A DNA stretch of 64,000 nt. Source: Desulfoluna sp942491485. GTDB taxonomy: Bacteria > Desulfobacterota > Desulfobacteria > Desulfobacterales > Desulfolunaceae. This document shows positions 43,628 through 51,915 of the stretch, piece after piece. Position 1 is the stretch's first letter. The number at the start of each line of letters is the position of its first letter. The stretch spans positions 62,001 through 126,000 of the forward strand of contig CALOAX010000001.1 of NCBI GenBank assembly GCA_942491485.1, read 5' to 3'. The position numbers were made by a program, and so were the translations under genes. The notes beneath the pieces were generated by a model. The model saw only the letters and a program-made list of their open reading frames with translations. It had not been told where the DNA came from and searched no databases.

Positions 43628-45870
43628 CGGACAGCTCCATAAGTTCGATCAGCTCCGTAGGTAGACTCCATCACCCCGGCCAGGGAGCCCCGCCCCTCTG
43701 CCACGTTGCCGGCAAGGCGCTCTTCCATTTCATCAAAAAGAAGTTCGACATCAATTGAGCCGTTGGAGTTCTCCCGGGGGGCGGAGACCTGAGGGGTGTA
43801 TGGGCTGTTTTTGACGATGACGTTGACAACAGGGCCGCCGCTCTTCGCGCCTCTCACCACATCCCGCGGGATCACCGCCTCGCCGCGCTGGAGAATGGCT
43901 GGGAATTCATCGGGCATGAGGCCGTCGTGGAAGCGAGGGGCACCGGAGAACATAGAAGAGGGGAACTGCCTGCCCCGGTTGGCCGTTTGGCCCACGATGC
44001 CTCCTGTGTGGTTATAGGTCGCATAGGTGGAGGTCATGCTGCCGTCGGGTGAGGTGTAATTCCCCGTTCCGGTCCCGGCAAAGCCCATGGCTGTAGACCC
44101 CAGCCACTGCCCCATGGCCGAAGCCAGAGGGCCGGTGATGGACTGGCGGATGGTGATGCGGGCCAGATCGGCCACAATGGAGTTGGCAAGGGATGAGAAC
44201 TCGAGTTTCCCGGTGGATGCCATGCTCACCAGGGCGTCTTCCATGTTGTTGAACCCGGAGACAAAAGCGTTTTCCATGCTGGCGGCGGTGTTATTGCTGG
44301 CTTCGACATATTCCTTCAGGCCACGGATGGCGCCGTCTTTCCAGTACGTGGAATTCCTGAGGCGCTCCTCGGCGGCCTGCTTCTCTTCTTCTGCGGCTTC
44401 TTCTATTGCCTCGCTCCTGGCGAAGACCAATGCCATGTAGTCGTCCAGGGCTGCCTGGTAGGACTTGGCGTTGTCTTTGTTGCTTTTTTCAATGATGGAA
44501 CCGATGGCACTTTCTGCCCATTGGGTTACGGCGACAGAGTCCGCGCCTGCCTGCCTGTAAGCCTCGGCCCGGCGTTCGATTTCTTGAATCTGCCAGTCGA
44601 CATTCTTCTTCAGTAAACGTTCCTGCTCTTTCTGGAACGCCGCCTGAAGATTTGAGCGCTCTTTGGCAGCGGCCTTTTCTGCTGCATTGACATTGGCGCC
44701 GGCTGCGATGCTCTTCACCGTGCCCGAAGCGTTAAAGGCGACTGCATCGGTTTTAGTCCGATCGGGTGCCTTTCCTATGGAGCGCTGTGGGGTGGCGATC
44801 AGCTCACCGGTGTCCCAGTCTCGTAAGCCAGAGGCAACCGCCTGGATGTTGTCGATTGCTGCCAGGTACTCCTGCCACTTTTTGGACATCGACCCGACAT
44901 TCATATCAATCTGCTTGAGGCCGTCGTTGATAACGCTGGAGACAAAGATAATTTTCCCGGCGTTGCCGCCCCAGAGCATTTTGCCCACCAGCCCATAACC
45001 GGCTGCACCGGTAACCTCAGACGGCAAGGAATTATAGATGGAGAGGATACCGTTTACCGAGCCCCGAATCCGGTCGATATAAAGGGGCACGTTCTGGCGG
45101 ATCAGGTCCTCGTTGTTGGTAACCCAAGCCTTCATTTCATCGTTAAAATCGGAGAGACCGTCCTTCATTGCATCAAACACACCGGCGTCCATGAGGCGGC
45201 GTTCAAGCTCAACAAAATAACTTCGGGTCACGGTCTTCAAGCCGTCCCAGCTCTTCATCATTTCCTTGGCGCTTCCGCCGAAATCCTTTTTCATCCCTGC
45301 GAAAATGGCTGAAATGATGTCGGAGATCTCGATACCGGAGCCCTGCAACTCTTCAACCGTCATGCCGAAGGCGTCCTGCAGGTACTTCCGGGCATTGATC
45401 CCGGCCTCAGCCATGATGTTGAGGTCCTGGGACATGACCTTGCCCTTGGCGGACATCTGCCCCAGCTGCAGGCTGAGGCGTGACAGGGTTTGTTCACCGA
45501 AGATGGAGGATACGTCTGTGAGGGTCTCCAGGGTTTCGATGGTTGGGTTCAGGCCCATGGCCATGAGCAAACGAAAGCTGTCCACGGCTTTCTGCGTGTT
45601 TACCGGCATATCAAGGGCCCAAGCGTTGAGCTCTGAAAGTACGTCCGTCCCTTTTCCCTTGGTAATCTTGTCGAGCTGGATCTCCATTCGCTCAAATGAA
45701 GACGCCGTTTGCATGAAATCGCGCCCGATCAGCCCGCCTGCTGTCCCGGCCATGATGTTCCGCAGCGAGAAAACGTCTTTCGTCAAATTCTGAACGTAAC
45801 CCTGGGTCTTCTTGAAGGCCATACCGGCAGCGTCCTTCGCAGTGATGACGATTTCCATTTCATGGCTCAT
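43624..45870 (-). CDS. Tail tape measure protein
   Basis: 748 residues from ATG 45870 (GGAGGATTTGAGC upstream). The N-terminal 200 residues match the tape-measure domain: QTASSFERMEIQLDKITKGK, ALDMPVNTQKAVDSFRLLMA and QLGQMSAKGKVMSQDLNIMA. The central region has hydrophobic segments and long helices (AAAKERSNLQAAFQKEQERL). The C-terminus is Gly/Ser rich. Its length sets tail length, so the tail would be shorter than lambda's (gpH is longer). Antisense ORFs in this region are shadows. Confidence 0.9.
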   Translation of the reverse strand: MSHEMEIVITAKDAAGMAFKKTQGYVQNLTKDVFSLRNIMAGTAGGLIGRDFMQTASSFERMEIQLDKITKGKGTDVLSELNAWALDMPVNTQKAVDSFRLLMAMGLNPTIETLETLTDVSSIFGEQTLSRLSLQLGQMSAKGKVMSQDLNIMAEAGINARKYLQDAFGMTVEELQGSGIEISDIISAIFAGMKKDFGGSAKEMMKSWDGLKTVTRSYFVELERRLMDAGVFDAMKDGLSDFNDEMKAWVTNNEDLIRQNVPLYIDRIRGSVNGILSIYNSLPSEVTGAAGYGLVGKMLWGGNAGKIIFVSSVINDGLKQIDMNVGSMSKKWQEYLAAIDNIQAVASGLRDWDTGELIATPQRSIGKAPDRTKTDAVAFNASGTVKSIAAGANVNAAEKAAAKERSNLQAAFQKEQERLLKKNVDWQIQEIERRAEAYRQAGADSVAVTQWAESAIGSIIEKSNKDNAKSYQAALDDYMALVFARSEAIEEAAEEEKQAAEERLRNSTYWKDGAIRGLKEYVEASNNTAASMENAFVSGFNNMEDALVSMASTGKLEFSSLANSIVADLARITIRQSITGPLASAMGQWLGSTAMGFAGTGTGNYTSPDGSMTSTYATYNHTGGIVGQTANRGRQFPSSMFSGAPRFHDGLMPDEFPAILQRGEAVIPRDVVRGAKSGGPVVNVIVKNSPYTPQVSAPRENSNGSIDVELLFDEMEERLAGNVAEGRGSLAGVMESTYGADRTYGAVR

Positions 45871-45872
45871 GC

Positions 45873-46484
45873 TCAAATCCTCCTGCCGGCCATTTTGGCC
45901 GAATAGTGGCTGGCGATGTTACGAACGATCTCACTGCGGTACCGAATCCGGAAAGGTTTGATGATGGGGCGGGCCGGGGTGCGCATGTGCCCTTTGTTTT
46001 TGCTCAAAAAAAACGGTGTATCTCCGCCCTCAATCGTTCCGAGGGCTGCGCCAACTCCCACAAAAAGACGGCGTTGCCTGTCAGACAGTGTCCGGACAAA
46101 ACCGCGTTGCTGGATATCGGCAAAGTATTGCCATGAGGGGCCCGATGCCTTCACAAAACCCAAAGCCACTTCAAAGTGACGTGCGCTTCGGACCTCGTAA
46201 CGGACGGCCTTGTCAATCGAGCTTTGGCCTCCTCTCCGCTTCGTTCCCGGCTTTCGCATTTTCCGACGTACAGCGGGGCTTTTCATTCGCTGGGCAACAA
46301 ATGTGAGGGGCTGGTGACGATGACCACCAGGTGCGCGCTTGCGGATCTCTGCCTGCAGGAGGTTCTTCTTTCTGAAGGCTTCGATTTTGATAGCTGCCTT
46401 GACCGCCCGCTGCTGTTTTTCGCGCGTGCGGTCAATATCTCGCCTCAGGTTATCCGCCCCCTTGATTATCGTCCCCATTTGCAT
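45873..46484 (-). CDS. Phage tail-associated basic protein, unknown
   Basis: 203 residues from ATG 46484 (GGAGATGCAGCAAG upstream), strongly basic (RRGGQSSIDKAVRYEVRS, IIKPFRIRYRSEIVRNIASH). It lies between the chaperone frameshift product, which it overlaps by 35 bp, and the tape measure. Position and charge suggest a minor tail or connector protein. No named family was recognised. Confidence 0.7.
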   Translation of the reverse strand: MQMGTIIKGADNLRRDIDRTREKQQRAVKAAIKIEAFRKKNLLQAEIRKRAPGGHRHQPLTFVAQRMKSPAVRRKMRKPGTKRRGGQSSIDKAVRYEVRSARHFEVALGFVKASGPSWQYFADIQQRGFVRTLSDRQRRLFVGVGAALGTIEGGDTPFFLSKNKGHMRTPARPIIKPFRIRYRSEIVRNIASHYSAKMAGRRI

Positions 46485-46788
46485 CTTGCTGCATCTCCAA
46501 TACTTGGGCCTCAAGAAGGCGGAGTTTACGTTTCAGGGCGGGCCCCACCGTGATTTCCAGTCGGGCGGCTTCGCTGTCTATGACGCTGTAATCAAGGCCC
46601 ACCAGGCCAAAACCGGTGGTGCGCCACTGGGTCCGGATCTCGGTCCAGAGTTCCCAGGCCTCTATGTTGCCGGGGTGGAGGGCCGGGGGCTGTGCCCACT
46701 CGCATCCGCCGCACTCTCCGGCGCTGAGGCAGGACTCACAGTACTCTCGTCGCTCGGGGTCATCGAACCATCGAGCGACGTCGAGGAG
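46450..46788 (-). CDS. Tail assembly chaperone T extension (DUF1799-like), made by -1 frameshift
   Basis: 112 codons with no start of their own, in the -1 frame of the gene at 46662-47048. From the slippery site the frame reads LLDVARWFDDPERREYCESC, GECGGCEWAQPPALHPGN, WELWTEIRTQWRTTGFGLVG and LDYSVIDSEAARLEITVG. The W...L...TQWR....GLDY pattern is that of DUF1799/gpGT-type proteins. The fusion would be about 199 residues (87 + 112). It is an equivalent of lambda GT, which binds the tape measure during tail assembly. The four-Cys cluster (CxxC ... CxxC) may bind zinc. Confidence 0.8.
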   Translation of the reverse strand, partial: LLDVARWFDDPERREYCESCLSAGECGGCEWAQPPALHPGNIEAWELWTEIRTQWRTTGFGLVGLDYSVIDSEAARLEITVGPALKRKLRLLEAQVLEMQQDANGDDNQGGG

Positions 46789-47048
46789 TTTTTTTCCTCT
46801 TCCTCTGAGCTGAAGGTTTCCCGAAGGATGCCTCGGAACAGCTTGATGCAGTCGGGGTTCTTCATCTCGTCGGTGGCGGCGAATTCATCCTCCGTGAGGG
46901 CCTCCGCCAGAACCAGGTCCATGGCCTCCTCACTTGTTTCGTAGGGCAGCAGATCCAGAGGCATTCCGTCGTTTCTCATCTTCCGAACAAATCCCCGCTT
47001 CAGGGGGTTGAGTTCGAAGACGCGGCCATTGATCTTTATTTCTCGCAT
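46662..47048 (-). CDS. Tail assembly chaperone G-like (unshifted form)
   Basis: 128 residues. The N-terminal 85 residues (MREIKINGRVFELNPLKRGF, VLAEALTEDEFAATDEMKN) form the chaperone body. After the slippery site the zero frame becomes a Ser/Pro/Ala tail (SPASAPESAADASGHSPRPS) of low complexity. The position between tail tube and tape measure, and the frameshift site, mark it as the lambda G counterpart. Lambda makes G in excess over GT. Confidence 0.82.
   Translation of the reverse strand: MREIKINGRVFELNPLKRGFVRKMRNDGMPLDLLPYETSEEAMDLVLAEALTEDEFAATDEMKNPDCIKLFRGILRETFSSEEEEKNSSTSLDGSMTPSDESTVSPASAPESAADASGHSPRPSTPAT
46748..46794 (-). promoter_or_regulatory. Programmed -1 ribosomal frameshift signal
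   Basis: The heptamer A AAA AAC (46794-46788) is in the correct zero frame (GAA AAA AAC). Seven bases later comes a perfect 9-bp stem (cgtcgctcg, 46780-46772, with cgagcgacg, 46756-46748; loop 15 nt). This is the canonical arrangement for -1 slippage. Confidence 0.85.
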
Positions 47049-47081
47049 GCGTTGTTCTCCTCACCCCATGCGGGGCGGTTC

Positions 47082-48035
47082 TTACGCGTTGGCGTAGGTG
47101 TTGGTCAGGGTAATCTGAAGGGCGGTGGCCTCGGCTGCGTCCTCGTAGTACGCCTCATAGGTCATGGGCAGCTGCTGGCCCTTAGGGCCTGAGACCTCGG
47201 GACCGGTGAGGTGATACTGGACCTCGGGGCAAAGGGCCTCGAGGCGGGCACTGGCTGATTTCTCCATGATGTTTTCCACGCTGGTTTCGGTGGATGCTTC
47301 GGCGAGTTCCAGATGAGACGTATCCTTGAACTGGAAGGTGGCGTTGCCGGTGACAGAGGCCACACCATCCACCATGCCGCCCAGTTTGCCCTGAAGGATC
47401 AGGGGGCGGTCAGAGTCCACGTCCACGTCAAAGTCAACACTCAGATCCCATTTCAAGGCTGAGGCAAGGGAGGCCCCGCCCTGCTTGAAGTCGGAAAAGT
47501 TTCTGTTGTTCAGGCGGCGAATGGAAACGATGGTGGGGGAGGCGTCAAAAGAAGCCAGCTCCCAGGAGTAATCCGCAGCGGCCAAGCCAATGGTCACAAC
47601 CCGCTCGCCCTTTTCTCCCACGCCAAAACTAAAAGAGGTGGTACGCACAGAGGTGAAACGGTAGTACTTATTGGCGCTGCCTAAATCTCCGAAATGTTCC
47701 TCCAGGGTAAAAAATGGGCGGTCGTTCCCCAGCTTGTAAACATGAGTATACGGGCCCGCGCCCGTGGTGGTGGGGTCCCCAAGAAGAGCCTTCAACCAGA
47801 AGAACAGGCACTCACTGTCCAGGGGCACGACCACCTGGCCGGAGATATTGAGCTCTTCGTCAAAGGGCTCGGCGGGGTTGATGTTGCCCCGAATGGTGGC
47901 GCCCTTGCCCTTGGCGCGTTCGGGCTTGAGAGAGATGCTGTTGACAGGCAAAATAAAACCCTCAGTCGCCACGACGCCGAAGGCTGACTGGAAGCCGATC
48001 ATAATGGTTGTTTTTGCGCCTGATGCCATGCTCAT
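47082..48035 (-). CDS. Major tail tube protein
   Basis: 317 residues, starting at ATG 48035 after AGGTAACCC. Beta-rich: TIMIGFQSAFGVVATEGFIL, ISGQVVVPLDSECLFFWLKA, GPYTHVYKLGNDRPFFTLEE, ALKWDLSVDFDVDVDSDRPL. This pattern (an SxSFSxGVGEKGER region and a duplicated tube fold) is that of siphovirus tail tube proteins of about 300 residues. It polymerises as hexamer rings around the tape measure. It is placed between the tail terminator and the chaperone as in lambda (gpV). Confidence 0.85.
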   Translation of the reverse strand: MSMASGAKTTIMIGFQSAFGVVATEGFILPVNSISLKPERAKGKGATIRGNINPAEPFDEELNISGQVVVPLDSECLFFWLKALLGDPTTTGAGPYTHVYKLGNDRPFFTLEEHFGDLGSANKYYRFTSVRTTSFSFGVGEKGERVVTIGLAAADYSWELASFDASPTIVSIRRLNNRNFSDFKQGGASLASALKWDLSVDFDVDVDSDRPLILQGKLGGMVDGVASVTGNATFQFKDTSHLELAEASTETSVENIMEKSASARLEALCPEVQYHLTGPEVSGPKGQQLPMTYEAYYEDAAEATALQITLTNTYANA

Positions 48036-48047
48036 GGGTTACCTCGC

Positions 48048-48542
48048 TTATGCTGTAATGGGGTCCATGCCCAATGTGACCTGCTGTGTAAGGGCGATTG
48101 CCAGGGTGACCGACCAAAACGGGAATTCATCGGTCTCGTTGTTGACGTGCTCGACGGCGGCGATGTTGACGTCCATCTCGTCGAGGGCGGTGGACAAAAT
48201 GCCCATGACCGTTCGTCGGAAGTTCTCCCGATGGCTGAAGCCTGCCCGCTCTGTTACTCGGTCGAACCCCGATGGGAGGTCAGCCTCATCGTGGATGGTC
48301 AAGACCATGCCCAGGTAGCAGGTGGTGATGGCGTAGCCCTCGTCATCCTCCTCGCTGCCGGCCTGGCCTCCGGCGACATCCATCTCGATGGCCGGGCATT
48401 GGTCCTCGCCAGGCCGGACGCTCTCATTCATCCCGAGGAATATCTTTGGATCGCGGCCATACCACCCCTGCAACATCGAATTAAGGTCGGCATCGCCGTG
48501 GAGTGTGGTTATGACAAAAGCAGTGATGTCGTTAGCGTTCAT
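48048..48542 (-). CDS. Probable tail terminator / completion protein
   Basis: 164 residues from ATG 48542; the longer frame overlaps the upstream gene too far. Acidic with segments EMDVAGGQAGSEEDDEGYAI and TVMGILSTALDEMDVNIAAV. Position just before the tail tube, and size, match gpU-type tail terminators. It overlaps the previous gene by 11 bp. The assignment is mostly from gene order. Confidence 0.62.
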   Translation of the reverse strand: MNANDITAFVITTLHGDADLNSMLQGWYGRDPKIFLGMNESVRPGEDQCPAIEMDVAGGQAGSEEDDEGYAITTCYLGMVLTIHDEADLPSGFDRVTERAGFSHRENFRRTVMGILSTALDEMDVNIAAVEHVNNETDEFPFWSVTLAIALTQQVTLGMDPITA

Positions 48543-48855
48543 AGCGGCCTCGCTTGATGCCAGACGTTGCCGTCTTTCCAGCACCCAAGGGGATAATCCA
48601 CCGATCGGCACCGCCACGGGGCCTGAGAGCATCGTCCTGGAGCACGGTGTATTGGGTGCCGTCGATGATCACCGGGGTGAGATCCTCAGGAGCCCCGGCG
48701 ATATCATCCACATGCACCGTGATGTCGACCCGCGCAAACGAGCGGTCCTCAATTTGACGCCGGACCAAAGCCTTGATGGTGACGCCGTTGTAGGAGATCT
48801 CCTCGCCCATGACGTTGAGCATGTGTCGCAGGTTTTGTTTGCGCTGGGTCAACAT
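48532..48855 (-). CDS. Probable head-tail connector/adaptor
   Basis: 107 residues, beta-rich (ARVDITVHVDDIAGAPEDLT, TPVIIDGTQYTVLQDDALRP). Size and position between the head and tail modules resemble gpFII or gpZ-like joining proteins of the head-tail adaptor fold. The sequence gives no strong signature. It is tightly packed with both neighbours. Confidence 0.6.
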   Translation of the reverse strand: MLTQRKQNLRHMLNVMGEEISYNGVTIKALVRRQIEDRSFARVDITVHVDDIAGAPEDLTPVIIDGTQYTVLQDDALRPRGGADRWIIPLGAGKTATSGIKRGRYER

Positions 48856-48858
48856 GGG

Positions 48859-49278
48859 TTACTCTTTCCCGTAAATGATTGACGGGAGGATCTTGTTGGA
48901 CATGACCCGCTCGATCTGATTGCCGATAAATGCGTCAACGTCCGGGACAAGGTGTTTGATCGCCTTCAGTCCGGAGCGCGGAAGCTGGTTTTTAATAAGC
49001 TCCCGAGCCTCTTTCTGTGCTGCCTGCTGCCCTTCGTTGGTCAGTTTTCCATTGCCGGTAAGGTAGTGGGTTGGCACGTTTGGCCTGTACTGCATCTCTA
49101 CCTGCTGCACTGCCCCTTCCACCAGTGACACCAGGTGCTGTACGAGGGCCGCGGCCTTCTCGTTTTTTGTTTTGGTACGGACCCATCGGGAGAGCTCCAC
49201 ACCGCCCCACCCCAGGACTGAGCTGAGGGCTGTAAACAGCAGAGGGACAAGAACTTGCTGAATCAAAAGTGCTTCCAT
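48859..49278 (-). CDS. Putative LLH-type holin
   Basis: 139 residues from ATG 49278; a TTG at 49296 is also possible. A single N-terminal hydrophobic helix (QQVLVPLLFTALSSVLGWGG, residues about 6-27) is followed by a basic segment (RWVRTKTKNEKA) and a long amphipathic helical part with VQHLVSLVEGAVQQVEMQYR. This layout matches phage holins of the LLH family. It lies beside the DUF5675 gene and the 64-residue membrane protein, forming a lysis cassette inside the head-tail region. Confidence 0.75.
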   Translation of the reverse strand: MEALLIQQVLVPLLFTALSSVLGWGGVELSRWVRTKTKNEKAAALVQHLVSLVEGAVQQVEMQYRPNVPTHYLTGNGKLTNEGQQAAQKEARELIKNQLPRSGLKAIKHLVPDVDAFIGNQIERVMSNKILPSIIYGKE

Positions 49279-49292
49279 GATTTGTATTCCTC

Positions 49293-49682
49293 TCAATAAG
49301 AGTTTCGAATGGTTAAAGGGAATTCATCCACTCCGGCCATGGTTTCCATAAGGGCGTAGTGGGCGGCGCCGGAGTTGAGCACCGCCCGCTGGCCTTTCAG
49401 GGAGCCCACCCGGGCACCGGGGAGAATGCACCCCTCGGTGTGATGGGCGGTGTTGCCGATGTGGCTTCGATTCGGGACCTCCGTGACCTCAAACACCTCG
49501 CCCTTGGTAGGGGATTCCACCCGGCGGCACATGTACCGGCCGGGCGGGATGCACGAGATGTTCTGGGCGTTGCCCTTGTCCGGCGGCTCCAGGGTGAAGC
49601 TGTGGATAAGGCCGTCGATACGCAGGACACCGAGGGTGCCCTGGGGCGAAGTTTCCATGCGGTCGATGGATGCGTCGATCAT
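49293..49682 (-). CDS. DUF5675-family protein, putative lysis or wall-active enzyme
   Basis: 129 residues from ATG 49682 (GGAGGACACG upstream). The pattern GTLGVLRIDGLIHSFTLEPP, then ISCIPPGRYMCRRVESPTKG, then EVPNRSHIGNTAHHTEGCIL is characteristic of DUF5675 and of L,D-transpeptidase-like folds, with conserved His-x-Gly-N and GC(I/L) elements. Phages often carry it in lysis cassettes. It is placed between two membrane proteins. Activity has not been inferred further. Confidence 0.82.
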   Translation of the reverse strand: MIDASIDRMETSPQGTLGVLRIDGLIHSFTLEPPDKGNAQNISCIPPGRYMCRRVESPTKGEVFEVTEVPNRSHIGNTAHHTEGCILPGARVGSLKGQRAVLNSGAAHYALMETMAGVDEFPLTIRNSY

Positions 49683-49873
49683 CGTGTCCTCCACTTTCTG
49701 AACCGCTGCCGGGCCGCAGGGAGATCTGTGCCGACCAATCTCACCGCCACGGCCACAAACACAAGAACCCGTGTGGCGACATCGAGGCAGGCGTCGGCGG
49801 ATTGCACCATCGTCGACAGCCATGCACCGAGGGCGAAGAGATAGGTTTTGAAGCTGTCCAGCAAGTCGCTCAT
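49679..49873 (-). CDS. Small membrane protein, possible holin or spanin-like
   Basis: 64 residues from ATG 49873. A hydrophobic stretch at 25-48 (ACLDVATRVLVFVAVAVRLV) follows a mildly hydrophobic N-terminal helix, and the C-terminus is basic (RQRFRKWRTR). Its TGA overlaps the ATG of the DUF5675 gene (ATGA), which places it in the lysis cassette. The role is inferred from context. Confidence 0.6.
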   Translation of the reverse strand: MSDLLDSFKTYLFALGAWLSTMVQSADACLDVATRVLVFVAVAVRLVGTDLPAARQRFRKWRTR

Positions 49874-49893
49874 TGGGCCTCGAGGGTTAAGGG

Positions 49894-50907
49894 TTAGCTG
49901 GAGGTGTAAACGCCCTTGATCAGCAGGCCGCACTTTCTGCTGACATCGGTGATAGTAGTGCCGTTGTCGTCCACCGACTTAATGAGGGTTTCCCCGACCT
50001 GGTGCCGAATCCGGTAGATATCCGACCGGGTCTGCTCCTCACGGTAGGTCTCCACGATGGGCTCTTCCGCGCTGTCCTCGGTCCAGACAAAAGTACGGCC
50101 GCAGCAGGGGTCCAGCTCGTCATCGCTATGGGAAACCCGACCGAGGAAGATGTAGTTGGGATCCCAGAACTCGGTGAGGTTAATGGTCTTCTTCTTGTTT
50201 TTGGTAGCGGAGTTGTACTGAGCGCCACCGATGAGGACCTGGGGGACGTCCAGCATGTGGGCCACCTGGGCGGCGGAGAGCTTCTCAATGTCGATGCCAG
50301 GGAAGGTGAACTTCAGGCGATCCACCACAAAGGGGTTGCTCTTGAGGCTCTTGAAAAGCTTCCAGTTCATCTGGACCACGTTGGGGAGGATTCCGTAGTG
50401 GTTCCGCATGTACTCGATACCATCCCCGATAATTTCAAGGGGGTTGCCAGGGTTAGACTCTGCATTGATGGCGGCGGCTGGGTCCGTGTAGAAGTTGGAC
50501 TCATTCTGGATGATGCTCGCGATGCGCTTTTCCTGTCCACGAGCAATGATGCCACGGGATCGCTTGACGGCGAGGTTGTCCACAGAGATGGCCCCAGAGC
50601 GGCGTTCAAGCTTCTTGCGCTCCGAATCATCGATAGGCTGTTCGTGGCCGTGTTCACGGGTATGGTAGATGCCGTCTTCGTATTCCCAGTCAGAACGGTT
50701 GTAGGCACCCCGAGGGGCACGTCCGGTCTCTTCCATGGAGTGAAACGCTTCTTCGGGCAGCACCAGGAAAGAGCCGGCGTCATCAAGGGTATAGAGGGGC
50801 GGCATCAACTGCATGCCGATATACCCCATGTCGTCAAACCCCAAGCCCTCTTCAACAACTGCGCCCAGATCGGGCCTGTATACTCGGGTACCTTCGGTTG
50901 GTCTCAT
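49894..50907 (-). CDS. Major capsid protein (lambda gpE-like family)
   Basis: 337 residues. It carries features of the gpE/HK97-fold group without a long delta domain: GTRVYRPDLGAVVEEGLGFD, an ERRSGAISVDNLAVKRSRGI region, PNVVQMNWKLFKSLKSNPFV (helix of the P domain), VPQVLIGGAQYNSATKN and YIFLGRVSHSDDELDPCCGR. Context (after protease/scaffold and decoration genes) is typical. An unrelated capsid fold is unlikely. Confidence 0.88.
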   Translation of the reverse strand: MRPTEGTRVYRPDLGAVVEEGLGFDDMGYIGMQLMPPLYTLDDAGSFLVLPEEAFHSMEETGRAPRGAYNRSDWEYEDGIYHTREHGHEQPIDDSERKKLERRSGAISVDNLAVKRSRGIIARGQEKRIASIIQNESNFYTDPAAAINAESNPGNPLEIIGDGIEYMRNHYGILPNVVQMNWKLFKSLKSNPFVVDRLKFTFPGIDIEKLSAAQVAHMLDVPQVLIGGAQYNSATKNKKKTINLTEFWDPNYIFLGRVSHSDDELDPCCGRTFVWTEDSAEEPIVETYREEQTRSDIYRIRHQVGETLIKSVDDNGTTITDVSRKCGLLIKGVYTSS

Positions 50908-50971
50908 ATTGGTTTCCTCATTGGTGTGGGTTCAGTGTTGGGTTGCCACCTGCGCCATACGCAGGCTGCGG

Positions 50972-51361
50972 TTAGGTGACGGTAACGGTTTTGCCGTCGT
51001 TGTACGGAAGCGCCTCAATAACGTCGCCATCGGCGGTGGCCGCCTGCAGAGCTTTGCCCACCCGACGGTAGGTACCCGGCGTGGCAGGGAGGGCGGTGAT
51101 TTTGCCCAAAGCACCGGCGAAGATGTCTGCATCCAGGGAGATAGCCCCGGCGGCTTCAAGCTCCAGGCTGCCCTGGTCGTTCAAGGTCTTCACGGCCACA
51201 GGGTCGCCTGCAACGGCAGCATAGAGGGTGACTCCGATGGGGTCGTCAGTGGCCGTTGCCGTGCAGTAAACCACAGTGCCGGAGGAGAGCTTTACAAGGC
51301 GCTGCCCGTTGACACCGCCCGTCCCCGCCGTTCTGGTAAGAGGTCCGTTGTTCATGGTCAT
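50972..51361 (-). CDS. Capsid decoration / DUF2190-like protein
   Basis: 129 residues, Ala/Thr/Gly-rich and beta-rich: GQRLVKLSSGTVVYCTATAT, DDPIGVTLYAAVAGDPVAVK, EAAGAISLDADIFAGALGKI. DUF2190 and gpD-like capsid cement proteins have this short repetitive beta pattern. It lies between scaffold and capsid as in lambda (gpD). AGAGGA precedes the ATG. Confidence 0.8.
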   Translation of the reverse strand: MTMNNGPLTRTAGTGGVNGQRLVKLSSGTVVYCTATATDDPIGVTLYAAVAGDPVAVKTLNDQGSLELEAAGAISLDADIFAGALGKITALPATPGTYRRVGKALQAATADGDVIEALPYNDGKTVTVT

Positions 51362-51420
51362 GATGTTTTCCTCTTTGGTATGGGGTTATGGTTGCGCCCA
51401 CTCGTTTGGAGGGCGGGCGG

Positions 51421-51915
51421 TTACTTCTGCTGTTTCTTCAACCAAGCAGAGTGGGCCTCAGGGTGTGCCTTAGCCACGGCCTGCATGGCAGCAGACTTTG
51501 TGCAATCGGCATTGGCAGCCATGTGGGTGGAGACCAAGGCGTCAAAGTCCTGACCGCCTCCGCCGTCACCACCACCACCGTCAAGGGAGCCGGGGGTGAG
51601 GGCCTTCAGGGCATCAAGGATCTTCTGGCTGACGTTGGCTTCCGCAGCGGGGGTTTCTTCCTCTCCGGGGGGCTGTTCGGGGGTGGCGGCTACCACGCCG
51701 AGGGCCTGGGCCTGTTCGGCGGTCATGTTGGTTTCGACCATAACCTTCACTTTGGCGGCGAGCTGTTCGCCCCCCACCACGCCCATGAGAGAAATGGCAT
51801 TGGCCACGGCGTCTTTGATGGAGGCTTCGGTGATTGCGGTGGCCTGGTCTACCCCTTCTTGTACAACCTGCTTGTAGAGCTCGGGGTGCTCGGCCTTGAG
51901 TGTGTTCTTGTCCAT
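51421..51915 (-). CDS. Nested in-frame scaffold protein (Nu3-like), internal start
   Basis: An in-frame ATG at 51915 (MDKNTLKAEHPELYKQ) is preceded by AAAAAGGAGGGCGAC, one of the strongest ribosome sites in the phage, in the middle of the protease gene. The product would be 164 residues, acidic and helical, with the C-terminal basic helix (AKAHPEAHSAWLKKQQK). Lambda makes Nu3 from gene C in the same way. The second product has not been shown, only predicted. Confidence 0.72.
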   Translation of the reverse strand: MDKNTLKAEHPELYKQVVQEGVDQATAITEASIKDAVANAISLMGVVGGEQLAAKVKVMVETNMTAEQAQALGVVAATPEQPPGEEETPAAEANVSQKILDALKALTPGSLDGGGGDGGGGQDFDALVSTHMAANADCTKSAAMQAVAKAHPEAHSAWLKKQQK

